Origin: Cherax quadricarinatus
Taxonomy: Eukaryota; Arthropoda; Malacostraca; Decapoda; Parastacidae
Assembly (NCBI RefSeq): GCF_038502225.1
Contig: NC_091372.1
Span: 9,277,024-9,341,023, forward strand
Direction: 5' to 3'
Length of the DNA: 64,000 nt
A model generated the notes under the pieces. That model was not told the DNA's origin and searched no databases. It saw nothing but the letters and a program-made list of their open reading frames with translations. A program made the translations under genes and the position numbers. Every line of letters starts with the position of its first letter. The stretch's first letter is position 1. This document shows, in pieces, positions 24,831 through 34,109 of this stretch.

Positions 24831-25655
24831 ATGAACACTAAGGTAACTCAGATTCTCACTATACTATGGCAGCTATCTGCATTACAAATATGACTGATAA
24901 ACAGTGAAAATACATGAAGGTTATATATGATAATAGAATCATGTTACAGATATTGATGGTGTTGGTGGTGGCAGCCGTGGCAGCAGCAGACAGCAGGGAA
25001 AGATTCGCTTATGGTCCCCCTCGAGTGAGTATCACTCAGTGGTTATCTTTATATATTGTAACTAAAGCTCTTGATATCACTACTAGCAAGACACGGATCT
25101 GGTTCGTCACAAAGAAAATCTTCATAAATAGAAATAAATAACAGTGTCAAAACTAATTAAAATTAGGAAAACAAGTCTAATTGATATTAGCTATAATACC
25201 AAGCCATATATAGATGCAATTATAAGACTCATTTCATTCAACAGACATTAATAACATTCCGTTATTTTGATTATTCAAAGGCATTCTCAGCTGAATCCTA
25301 TGAGTCTAGTGAGGCTCGGTACAACTTCAACTATGCAGTGAAACACGAAGACTCCGGCAACGACTTCGGTCACCAGGAGACCCGCAACGGTGACGACACG
25401 AAGGGGTCGTACTACGTACAGCTTCCCGACGGTCGTCTGCAGACTGTGACTTACTTCGTGGACGGTGACTCAGGCTACGTGGCTGATGTCCAGTACCAGG
25501 GAGAAGCTCGCTACCCTGACTCTGATGAGTCTAGGGAGTACGCACCACCCAGGCCCCGATACTTTGCCCCTGATTCACATGAGTCTCGTGAGGCTCCTGT
25601 TTACTCCCCACCCAGACCCAGGCACTACTTCCGTGACTCTAATGAGTCAAAATAA
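24831..25655 (+). CDS. RR-type cuticle protein, gene 1 (three exons)
   Basis: Exons are 24,831-24,842, 24,950-25,024 and 25,281-25,655, with GT-AG introns, giving 153 residues. Exon 1 encodes only MNTK. Exon 2 completes a signal peptide (hydrophobic ILMVLVVAAVAAA, likely cut before DSRE). Exon 3 carries the chitin-binding Rebers-Riddiford domain, about mature residues 40-100, with YNFNYAV, GSYYVQLPDGRLQTVTY and DGDSGYVADVQYQGEA. It is closest in style to pro-resilin-like RR-2 domains. The tail has three DSxES motifs separated by PPRPR stretches. Known role of the family: secreted, chitin-bound structural protein of the exoskeleton. The tiny first exon split in phase 0 is typical of arthropod cuticle genes. 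The exon structure agrees with genes 2 and 3, which strengthens the model. Confidence 0.9.
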
Positions 25656-25769
25656 TCACTCCAGTGTCCATCATCATGATCAGTTCAAGATATTTCTGAC
25701 AAAACTGTAAAATGTAAATAATGAATTTACCAGATGGACTATTCTTGTACTATTTATTATTATTTATTA

Positions 25770-25775
25770 AATAAA
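25770..25775 (+). terminator. Poly(A) signal of cuticle gene 1
   Basis: AATAAA, 115 bp after the stop codon, in the same position and context (CAGAGCAAT downstream) as in gene 2. Confidence 0.75.
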
Positions 25776-26084
25776 CACAGAGCAATGATCATAGAATCTT
25801 TCCTAATCATTCTCTTTCTCAGCTACGAAATCCTGTGTAAATTTTAACTTACTAAATGAAGTATTTCTGCCTACATTTTTTTCATTCTCATGAACATTTA
25901 AGATAGCTGGTAATTTTTTCAAATTTATATTCTCTAATGGTAAGTAAAATAAGATAGGAGATGAACACAGACAAGCTTAGTGATGAGAGTAAGTAGAAGC
26001 TTAAGAAATTAAAGACATGAAGACAATTGAGAAGATGAAGTGTTGTAGGATGTAAATGAGTTGTGATTCTTTGAGACTGGCTGT

Positions 26085-26240
26085 GTCAGCAGATGGCTGT
26101 ATAAAGGATGAGGTAAATCACAGATTAGTTGAGGAAAATAAGACTTGCTGGGGTTTCTAGGAAAGCTGCAAGAAAAAAGCTTATCAGTGGATGTAAAATA
26201 GGATATATCAGAGTATAAGGTTATGGCATTTATATTTATT
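26085..26240 (+). pseudogene. Degenerate RTE-type LINE fragment
   Basis: The text GTGTCAGCAGATGGCTGTAT, AAGGATGAGGTAAATCACAG, GAGTATAAGGTTATGGC follows the same order as the RTE LINE at 53.03-53.18 kb (GTGTCAGCGGATGGGTCTAT, AAAGATGAGGTGAATCATAG, GAGTATAGTTTTACC). The frame is broken. A second weaker stretch of resemblance, to the 3' end of that frame, lies near 26,798-26,910. Confidence 0.55.
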
Positions 26241-28230
26241 TAAATCTTTGTCTTTGTAGCAGCAAATATATTGTTCTATATCTATTGAATCCGAAATCAA
26301 ACTGGCGAGAATATCATACGCAGAAAAGGAATGGAAAAAACGTGTCTTGGTATGACAGGTCTAATTATAAAACTAAATGGTGCTATTGCACTGATGTTGG
26401 TTAAAAGATTTTGCTTTGAATGCTGCAGCAAATGGATCGAATATGCTGTATATATCGAGTCTCGGATTAAAGTGTAGCCAGAATGTCAAACAGAGAAAGA
26501 AGCATGAAGATAAATATGATAAGGTTGTGGGAAAGTATAACGAAGGAAATCAAAAGACGTATCGTAAGATAGTTTGTTAATGTATTTAGAACCGAGATGG
26601 ATATGTTGATGGGGATTATGCATACACAAATAAGCCGCATATGGGAGAAATTTATAACGACGTTTCGGTTCGACGTAAACCATAACTAGTTAATGGTTCA
26701 ACTCTGTCCGAAACGTCGTCATAAATTTTTCTCTCCTATGTTCGAGTTATTTGTGTATTGTTCCAATCAGGTATTCTTTTCGGGAACTATGTATGTATTT
26801 CGAGACGATGGAAGGAAGGGTACAGGATGCCCGAGGAACAGTTATAAAGATAGTGTGGAGGAGCTTTGAAAACTAGGATCGTGACCCACCAGCGGGCATA
26901 TGCGTGTTACTGGAGGTGAGTATGTATTAGTGGAGGTGAGTAATTTTCACGAGGTTTATAAAAAGTAGTCGACCAAACTTGAGTTTATAGGAATTTACAG
27001 CGACTGAACTTTGACCAAAAGATGTTTCATTACCGTATTTTATTCTATATTTCTTGAAAACAGCTATGGTACAAGTTATGGTAGATGTGTATTCTTCTAT
27101 TGGTCTTCAGCCCGGGAAACAAATCTGATTAATCTTCACACGCTGTGGACAGTGTAACAGGAATATTAAGTAAGCTTTCTCATGCTCAGATAACACATTA
27201 AGATATATTTTTGTGTTCTGAATTAATTTGGACTCTGTGTTTAATAGATATGTGGGGCAGCTGGCCAGCAGGTTGACCAGGCAAGTACTACCAGACGACC
27301 CTGGCCCCAAGGCCAGGCTCTGGGAGTACAAAAACACTAGGAACTCATCAAAGACATCTGCAAGTTTATTATATCAGAGCAACACTGAAGGCTAGTTCAT
27401 GGAGAATATAAAATAACTGCAGTTTTTCTTAGACATCTATGTTTCTTCTCTGTATATCTGTTAATACAATACTGCTGCTGACATTGCAAAAGTTACGTCA
27501 GGTTATATATGCTCCTGAATATTTGGTGACTAGAGAGTGGCAAGCAAGAGGCAGTCAAAAAACTCTTTGGCAGCTGACCTCTCAACAAGGAATTATCAGA
27601 GTAAGAGTTAAGGCTAATGTTTCAACTCTGATCAACGAGAAATAAAATTAACTAATGCATCACTCGTTGAAGACTTTATTCCAAGAGTCCAGAATATCAA
27701 CTATTCTCCGAGTGTCCTTCACTGGAATCTGTGGATTTGTATTCACTTATTGCAATCCTTTATTAAAAACTAAATGAATTGTGAAATGTGATTTTAAGGT
27801 TTTTACATGTTGGTTTTTATCACAAGGTGCCTCACATTGCGTAGACGAGCCCATCAAGCTTTCGAAGCTTGCTTAAGCTGGCCTTGAAAGCTGATTAGTC
27901 TCTCACAAGATAGCTTTTCTTGCAAGGTCCCAAATCTTGCACAGGCCGACCTCCTTCCCAAGGAAGGCTCCTTACAACAGCCCCACAGTGTAAAAATATG
28001 GACAGACTCAAAATCCAAATGTTACTGAAGAAGAGTATTCTTTCGTGCATCCAGAGGTCTGGTCACAGACCGGGCCCCGGGGGGGGGGCGTTGACCCCCG
28101 AAATCCTCTCCAGATAAACTCCAGGTATTTTACATATAAGTGATTAACAGTTAGGTCTCCTTAGTAACTGTTCGACAGTAAAATTTACAATCTACTCCTC
28201 TTGTTTCCACTTATTTGGTGCTGTATCCTA
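26241..28230. other. Non-coding region with repeat fragments
   Basis: An imperfect palindrome lies at 26,650-26,740 (TTATAACGACGTTTCGGTTC facing GTCCGAAACGTCGTCATAAA). A LINE 3'-end-like block is near 27,285-27,320 (GACGACCCTGGCCCCAAGGC). Another LINE 3' end, plus strand, lies at 28,045-28,125 (GGTCACAGACCGGGCCCC, GGGCGTTGACCCCCG, TAAACTCCAGGTA), the same terminus as at 49.06-49.12 kb. No gene is recognised. Confidence 0.5.
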
Positions 28231-28231
28231 A

Positions 28232-29780
28232 ATGACAGTGGGAGGTTATAACTAGGTGAAACTCAGTTTCATTATAAGTGAAATATAATGACAGTGGGAG
28301 GTTATAACTAGGTGAAACTCAGTTTCATTATAAGTGAAATATAATGACAGTGGGAGGTTATAACTAGGTGAAACTCAGTTTCATTATAAGTGAAATATAA
28401 TGACAGTGGGAGGTTATAACTAGGTGAAACTCAGTTTCATTATAAGTGAAATATAATGACAGTGGGAGGTTATAACTAGGTGAAACTAGGTTTCATTATA
28501 AGTGAAATATAATGACAGTGGGAGGTTATAACTAGGTGAAACTCAGTTTCATTATAAGTGAAATATAATGACAGTGGGAGGTTATAACTAGGTGAAACTC
28601 AGTTTCATTATAAGTGAAATATAATGACAGTGGGAGGTTATAACTAGGTGAAACTCAGTTTCATTATAAGTGAAATATAATGACAGTGGGAGGTTATAAC
28701 TAGGAGAAACTCAGTTTCATTATAAGTGAAATATAATGACAGTGGGAGGTTATAACTAGGAGAAACTCAGTTTCATTATAAAGTGAAATATAATGACAGT
28801 GGGAGGTTATAACTAGGAGAAACTCAGTTTCATTATAAAGTGAAATATAATGACAGTGGGAGGTTATAACTAGGAGAAACTCAGTTTCATTATAAAGTGA
28901 ACAGTGGGAGGTTATAACTAGGTGAAACTCAGTTTCATTATAAGTGAAATATAATGACAGTGGGAGGTTATAACTAGGAGAAACTCAGTTTCATTATAAG
29001 TGAAATATAATGACAGTGGGAGGTTATAACTAGGAGAAACTCAGTTTCATTATAAGTGAAATATAATGACAGTGGGAGGTTATAACTAGGTGAAACTCAG
29101 TTTCATTATAAAGTGAAATATAATGACAGTGGGAGGTTATAACTAGGTGAAACTCAGTTTCATTATAAGTGAAATATAATGACAGTGGGAGGTTATAACT
29201 AGGAGAAACTCAGTTTCATTATAAAGTGAAATATAATGACAGTGGGAGGTTATAACTAGGTGAAACTCAGTTTCATTATAAGTGAAATATAATGACAGTG
29301 GGAGGTTATAACTAGGAGAAACTCAGTTTCATTATAAGTGAAATATAATGACAGTGGGAGGTTATAACTAGGAGAAACTCAGTTTCATTATAAAGTGAAA
29401 TATAATGACAGTGGGAGGTTATAACTAGGAGAAACTCAGTTTCATTATAAGTGAAATATAATGACAGTGGCAGGTTATAACTAGGAGAAACTCAGTTTCA
29501 TTATAAGTGAAATATAATGACAGTGGGAGGTTATAACTAGGTGAAACTCAGTTTCATTATAAGTGAAATATAATGACAGTGGGAGGTTATAACTAGGTGA
29601 AACTCAGTTTCATTATAAGTGAAATATAAAGACAGTGGGAGGTTATAACTAGGTGAAACTCAGTTTCATTATAAAATGGAATACAATGACACTGGCAGGT
29701 TATAAATAGCAGAAAATTCACAGTTTCATTATAAAATGAAACACAATGACACTGGCAGGTTATAACTAGCAGAAAACTTT
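28232..29780. repeat. 56-bp minisatellite
   Basis: About 27 copies of a 56-57 bp unit made of GACAGTGGGAGGTTATAACT, AGGTGAAACTCAG, TTTCATTATAAGTGAAA and TATAAT. Variants are AGGTGAAAC/AGGAGAAAC and TATAAGTG/TATAAAGTG. One unit near 28,890-28,910 lost about 12 bp. The last three units are more diverged. Each unit holds a short inverted repeat, TTTCA...TGAAA. Confidence 0.95.
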
Positions 29781-30004
29781 CACAGGTTCATCACCTAAAC
29801 ATTCCCAGCCATGATAATGAACACTGACACAGGTGCTCGTGCAATTTTCAATAGCAATTACTTTACAGGTGTTATCATGGCAGGAACACTTACATTAACA
29901 AGTGTTTTCTCGTGAACGCACTTTTCCATTTATTTTTATACAGCAGCACTTTTTATGCCGTTGAATATATAGTTTTTTTTTTTCCTTGCCATAGTTCATT
30001 ATAG
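29781..30004. other. Non-coding spacer
   Basis: Nothing recognised. Confidence 0.3.
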
Positions 30005-30600
30005 AGCTACGGTGTCCCGTGGTTGTGTTGGCAGCGCACTTGCCTTGTACAGTGCCAGTGGTTCAATCCCCGGCACGGGTGGAAATATTGAGGGTGTATT
30101 CTTACACTTGTTGTCCCTGTTCACCTAGCAGTAAGTAGGTACCTGGGTGTTAGTCACCTTACACTTGTTGTCCCTGTTCACCTAGCAGTAAGTAGGTACC
30201 TGGGTGTTAGTTACCTTACACTTGCTGTTCCTGTTCACCTAGCAGTAAGTAGGTACCTGGGTGTTAGTCACCTTACACTTGCTGTTCCTGTTCACCTAGC
30301 AGTAAGTAGGTACCTGGGTGTTAGTCACCTTACACTTGCTGTTCCTGTTCACCTAGCAGTGAGTAGGTACCTGGGTGTTAGTCACCTTACACTTGCTGTT
30401 CCTGTTCACCTAGCAGTGAGTAGGTACCTGGGTGTTAGTCACCTTACACTTGCTGTTCCTGTTCACCTAGCAGTAAGTAGGTATCTGGGTGTTAGTCACT
30501 TTACACCTGCTGTCTTTGTTCACCGAGCAAGTAAGTAGGTACCTGGGGGTTAGTCGACTGGTGTGGGTGGCATCCTGGGGGACAAGATTGAAGAACAACA
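30005..30600 (+). mobile_element. SINE with about eight copies of its internal module
   Basis: The tRNA-like head GGTGTCCCGTGGTTGTGTTG with GCAGCGCAC and the B-box-like GGTTCAATCC is followed by about eight tandem 57-bp modules. These are TTCACCTAGCAGTAAGTAGG, TACCTGGGTGTTAGTCACC and TTACACTTGCTGTTCCTG, near 30,118 through 30,517 at 57-bp steps. The element then continues with the normal GGTGTGGGTGGCATCCTGGG block. It lacks the (ATT)n tail. Confidence 0.85.
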
Positions 30601-30699
30601 ATGGAAATAAGACAGACAGTCCTCGATGACGTACTGACTTTCTTAGGCTAACCTGGCTTGCTAACCCTCCCTACACCGGGTTAAAAATCCCAGCAAAAC

Positions 30700-30930
30700 T
30701 TACCACATCCCTGGATAATATCCCAAAGAGTCGAATATCAACCAGGTACCTATTTAGTGCTAGGTGAGCGACGGAAAATAGATGTAAGGAAGCTTGGATA
30801 CACATCGCTCTGCCCAGGATGCAATGTTGATAAGCAGGTATACACCTGTTTACTGCAACAATTGTAGAGAGACTTACGTACCCATGATTGAACCCGGGCT
30901 TCTCGGTTATGACCAAAAGTTGCTGATTTA
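30700..30930 (-). mobile_element. Diverged SINE, minus strand
   Basis: On the minus strand a B-box-like CCCGGGTTCAATCATGGGTA is followed by a single CACCTAGCACTAAATAGGTA-type module and ATATTATCCAGGG. It matches the SINE family in order but is diverged. Overlapping minus-strand frames (94 and 61 codons) are shadows. Confidence 0.6.
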
Positions 30931-31002
30931 TACATACTGTAGCTGATGCATTCATTCGTTATCGTTCAGCACCACTGTACGAGTGATTTGTATTAATTTT
31001 TA

Positions 31003-31137
31003 AAGGGATAGAGTGGTAAGCCAGTGGAAGGCCTCGGTCAGATGACCAAAAGTTTCAGTGGCGGGTCTTCATATGACTAAAACCCGCGTCAGGAAACACT
31101 GATCCTTTTTCCTGACGAATCTTACCTAACTATGCAA
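31003..31137 (-). repeat. Short dispersed repeat with a TTAGG edge, copy 3
   Basis: Contains GGTAAGCCAGTGGAAGGCC, TCGGTCAGATGACCAAAAG, CCGCGTCAGGAAACACTG and ends CTTACCTAAC, the reverse complement order of copies 1 and 2. The TTAGG motif here is a single CCTAA. Confidence 0.75.
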
Positions 31138-31171
31138 ATATCTATTGTGATGCAAATCGCGGAGCAAACTG

Positions 31172-32050
31172 AAGTTCTCTGATTACATGGGGATGACTGG
31201 TGCTCTCTGATTACATGGAGATGACTGGTGCTCTCTGATTACATGGGGACGACTGGTGCTCTCTGATTACATGGAGAAAACTGGTGCTCTCTGATTACAT
31301 GGAGAAAACTGGTGCTCTCTGATTACATGGGGATGACTGGTGCTCTCTGATTACATGGGGATGACTGGTGCTCTCTGATTACATGGGGATGACTGGTGCT
31401 CTCTGATTACATGGGGATGACTGGTGCTCTCTGATTACATGGAGAAAACTGGTGCTCTCTGATTACATGGGGATGACTGGTGCTCTCTGATTACATGGAG
31501 ATGACTGGTGCTCTCTGATTACATGGAGAAGACTGGTGCTCTCTGATTACATGGAGAAAGCTGGTACTCTCTGATTACATGGAGAAGACTGGTGCTCTCT
31601 GATTACATGGAGAAAACTGGTGCTCTCTGATTACATGGAGAAAACTGGTGATCTCTGATTACATGGAGAAAACTGGTGCTCTCTGATTACATGGAGAAAG
31701 CTGGTACTCTCTGGTTACATGGAGAAAACTGGTGCTCTCTGAGTACATGGAAAAGACTGGTGCTCTCTGAGTACATGGAGAAAACTGGTGCTCTCTGAGT
31801 ACATGGAAAAGACTGGTGCTCTCTGAGTACATGGAGAAAACTGGTGCTCTCTGAGTACATGGGGATGACTGGTGCTCTCTGATTACATGGAAAAGACTGG
31901 TGCTCTCTGAGTACATGGAGAAAACTGGTGCTCTCTGAGTACATGGAAAAGACTGGTGCTCTCTGAGTACATGGAGAAAACTGGTGCTCTCTGATTACAT
32001 GGAAAAGAATGGTGCTCCCTGAACACATGGAGAGGACTGGTTCTCTCTGA
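31172..32050. repeat. 28-bp minisatellite with a compositional switch
   Basis: About 31 copies of a 28-bp unit, GGTGCTCTCTGATTACATGG plus an 8-bp variable end (GGATGACT, AGAAAACT, AGAAGACT). After about 31,740 the centre becomes GAGTACATGG, and ends AAAAGACT and AGAAAACT alternate, giving a 56-bp higher-order unit. The minus-strand frames over it are repeat artefacts. Confidence 0.95.
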
Positions 32051-32530
32051 CAATACAAGAGTTAAGTACACAGGACAGAGAAAAAGAATAACTGGAAATA
32101 TATTAATCAAATACTGCATATCCCAGGAAAACCGAGCAGAGATGCATATTTTTATTGTCACATACAAAGAGAACCACAATTACTTAACAGTAACTAAGGT
32201 ATAATCGTATTGTTTTCATTAAGGAAAACCTTGATACCATTATTTTTCCTTTGTAAAATATGCACGTAAATTCGTTCGGAGTCTTTCGAAAAAAAAAGTT
32301 TTTCTTGAAACAGTTTATTGAACTTTTGTATTTCAAATGTCTACGTCTACAGTAACAGATGTTTTATTCACGAACTTGCTTATTCGTGAAAAAAAAAACT
32401 AATTTTATGTTGAAGAACAAGTTATATGCATAACTAAGGAACTGCTTCAGTAACACTTTCTCTATCTTATGTTCTACATTAATTTGATCTGCAAGTTCAA
32501 GATTATTTTTGATACAAAATCAGATGGAAA

Positions 32531-32561
<31 letters not shown>

Positions 32562-32850
32562 AATTTGTGCACACATACAGAGGTACAAAAAAATACAGAT
32601 AAGAGCAGTATGCCAAAGCCACTTATACTATGCATAGCATTACGGGCTGGCTTAAAATTAACTTAAGATTAATTAAGCAATGATGAAGTCAGTGATAAAA
32701 CATTAATGTAAACAGATTACTATAAAGCACAAGTGAGTATTACAAAGACAGGTCATATGAAGGATTCTGTTAGGTAGTGTATTTAAAAAATAATAAAGTT
32801 AGATTGGGTTTTAGGTTTAACATTTATGTGATATAATTGTGAGAAACATT
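32051..32850. other. Non-coding spacer with a short (ATT)n run
   Basis: An (ATT)n run lies at about 32,530-32,560. The sequence is A/T-rich. No gene is recognised. Confidence 0.4.
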
Positions 32851-32852
32851 TA

Positions 32853-32954
32853 AGAACTTGGCCTTGAGGGAGGTGTGTGGCAACTACAAGCAGTATATAA
32901 GACACAGCTGAAGAGTTCCTTCAGTCAGTTCCTAGTGACAACACAGCAAGCAAC
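32853..32954 (+). promoter_or_regulatory. Promoter and 5' UTR of cuticle gene 2
   Basis: TATATAAG at 32,894-32,901, with an initiator-like TTCAGTCAGT about 27 bp downstream. The block AACTTGGCCT, GAGGTGTGTG, CAACTACAAGCAGTATA is shared with gene 1 except for a few substitutions. The TATA box itself differs (TATAAAAG in gene 1). Confidence 0.75.
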
Positions 32955-33779
32955 ATGAACACTAAGGTAACTCTCGCATTCTTACTCTAGAGTGACATCT
33001 GTCTTGAAAACAAACATGATTGATAGACAGTGTCAATGCACGAAGGTTAGATTTGATAAAATATTCGTATTACAGATATTGATGGTGTTGGTGGTGGCAG
33101 CCGTGGCAGCAGCAGACAGCAGGGAACGATTCGCTTATGGTCCCCCTCGAGTGAGTATCACTCAGTGGTTATCTTTATCTGTTATAACAAAAGTTCTTGC
33201 TATCACTACTAGCAAGACACGGATCTGGTTCGTCACAAAGAAAATCTTCACCAAAGAAATATATAACAGTGTTAAAAACTAATTAAAACTAGAATAACAA
33301 GTCTGATGTTAGATATAATGCACAACCATATATAGATGCAGTTATAAAATTTACATTTCATTCAACAGACATTAATAACATTCTATTATTTTGATTATTC
33401 AAAGGCATTCTCAGCTGAATCCTATGAGTCTAGTGAGGCTCGGTACAACTTCAACTATGCTGTGAAACATGACGACTCCGGCAACGACTTTGGTCACCAG
33501 GAGACCCGCAACGGTGACGACACCAAGGGGTCGTACTACGTACAGCTTCCCGACGGTCGTCTGCAGACTGTAGCTTACTTCGTGGACGGTGACTCAGGCT
33601 ACGTGGCTGACGTCCAGTACAAGGGAGAAGCTCGCTACCCTGACTCTGATGAGTCTAGGGATTACGCACCACCCAGGCCCCGATACTTTGCCCCTGATTC
33701 GCATGAGTCTCGTGAGGCTCCTGTTTACTCCCCACCCAGACCCAGGCACTACTTCCGTGACTCTAATGAGTCAAAATAA
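32955..33779 (+). CDS. RR-type cuticle protein, gene 2 (near-identical duplicate)
   Basis: Exons are 32,955-32,966, 33,076-33,150 and 33,405-33,779, with the same sizes as the coding exons of gene 1 (12, 75 and 375 bp). The product is 153 residues with MNTK in exon 1, the same signal peptide, the RR chitin-binding domain and three DSxES tail motifs. By eye it differs from gene 1 at only four residues, all in exon 3: E to D in the AVKHxDSG segment, T to A in QTVxYFV, Q to K in VQYxGEA and E to D in ESRxYAP. Introns are also alignable. The pair therefore arose by recent duplication or is kept similar by gene conversion; the spacing is about 8.12 kb. Confidence 0.9.
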
Positions 33780-33908
33780 TCACTCCAGCGTCCATCTTCC
33801 CGTTCTGGTCTATCCATTCCTGAAAGACATAATTTATGTCAAGAAGAAATGTAAATAATTTTATTAACCAATTGGGCTTTTTCCTGTACTATTTATTATT
33901 ATTTATGA

Positions 33909-33914
33909 AATAAA
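33909..33914 (+). terminator. Poly(A) signal of cuticle gene 2
   Basis: AATAAA followed by GACAGAGCAAT, as in gene 1. The 3' end of a CR1 LINE begins only about 15 bases further on, where the downstream element of the polyadenylation site would be expected. Confidence 0.75.
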
Positions 33915-34109
33915 GACAGAGCAATTATGAATAAGAACATAAGAACATAAGAACGAAGGAACACTGCAGAAGGCCTACTGGCCCATGCAAGGCAGGTCCA
34001 AGTCTCCTACCGGCTTAAGCCAATGCACCCAACCTAGTCAGGTCAGGTCACATTGACTTAAGGGAGGAACACGGCAACCGACCTGGTAGCACAAGCTATC
34101 AGGTCTAAC

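Noticed and set aside
24914..25141. Uninterrupted 75-codon frame covering exon 2 of gene 1, and its equivalent at 32,992-33,282
   Set aside because: It reads intron sequence on both sides of exon 2. The exon limits are fixed by GT-AG sites conserved in all three genes.
25465..25710. Alternative frame over exon 3 of cuticle gene 1, and its equivalent at 33,589-33,858
   Set aside because: Shadows of the RR-domain exon in another phase; the true frame is supported by conservation among three paralogues.
30671..30955. Minus-strand open frame of 94 codons
   Set aside because: It overlaps a diverged SINE and has no protein motif.
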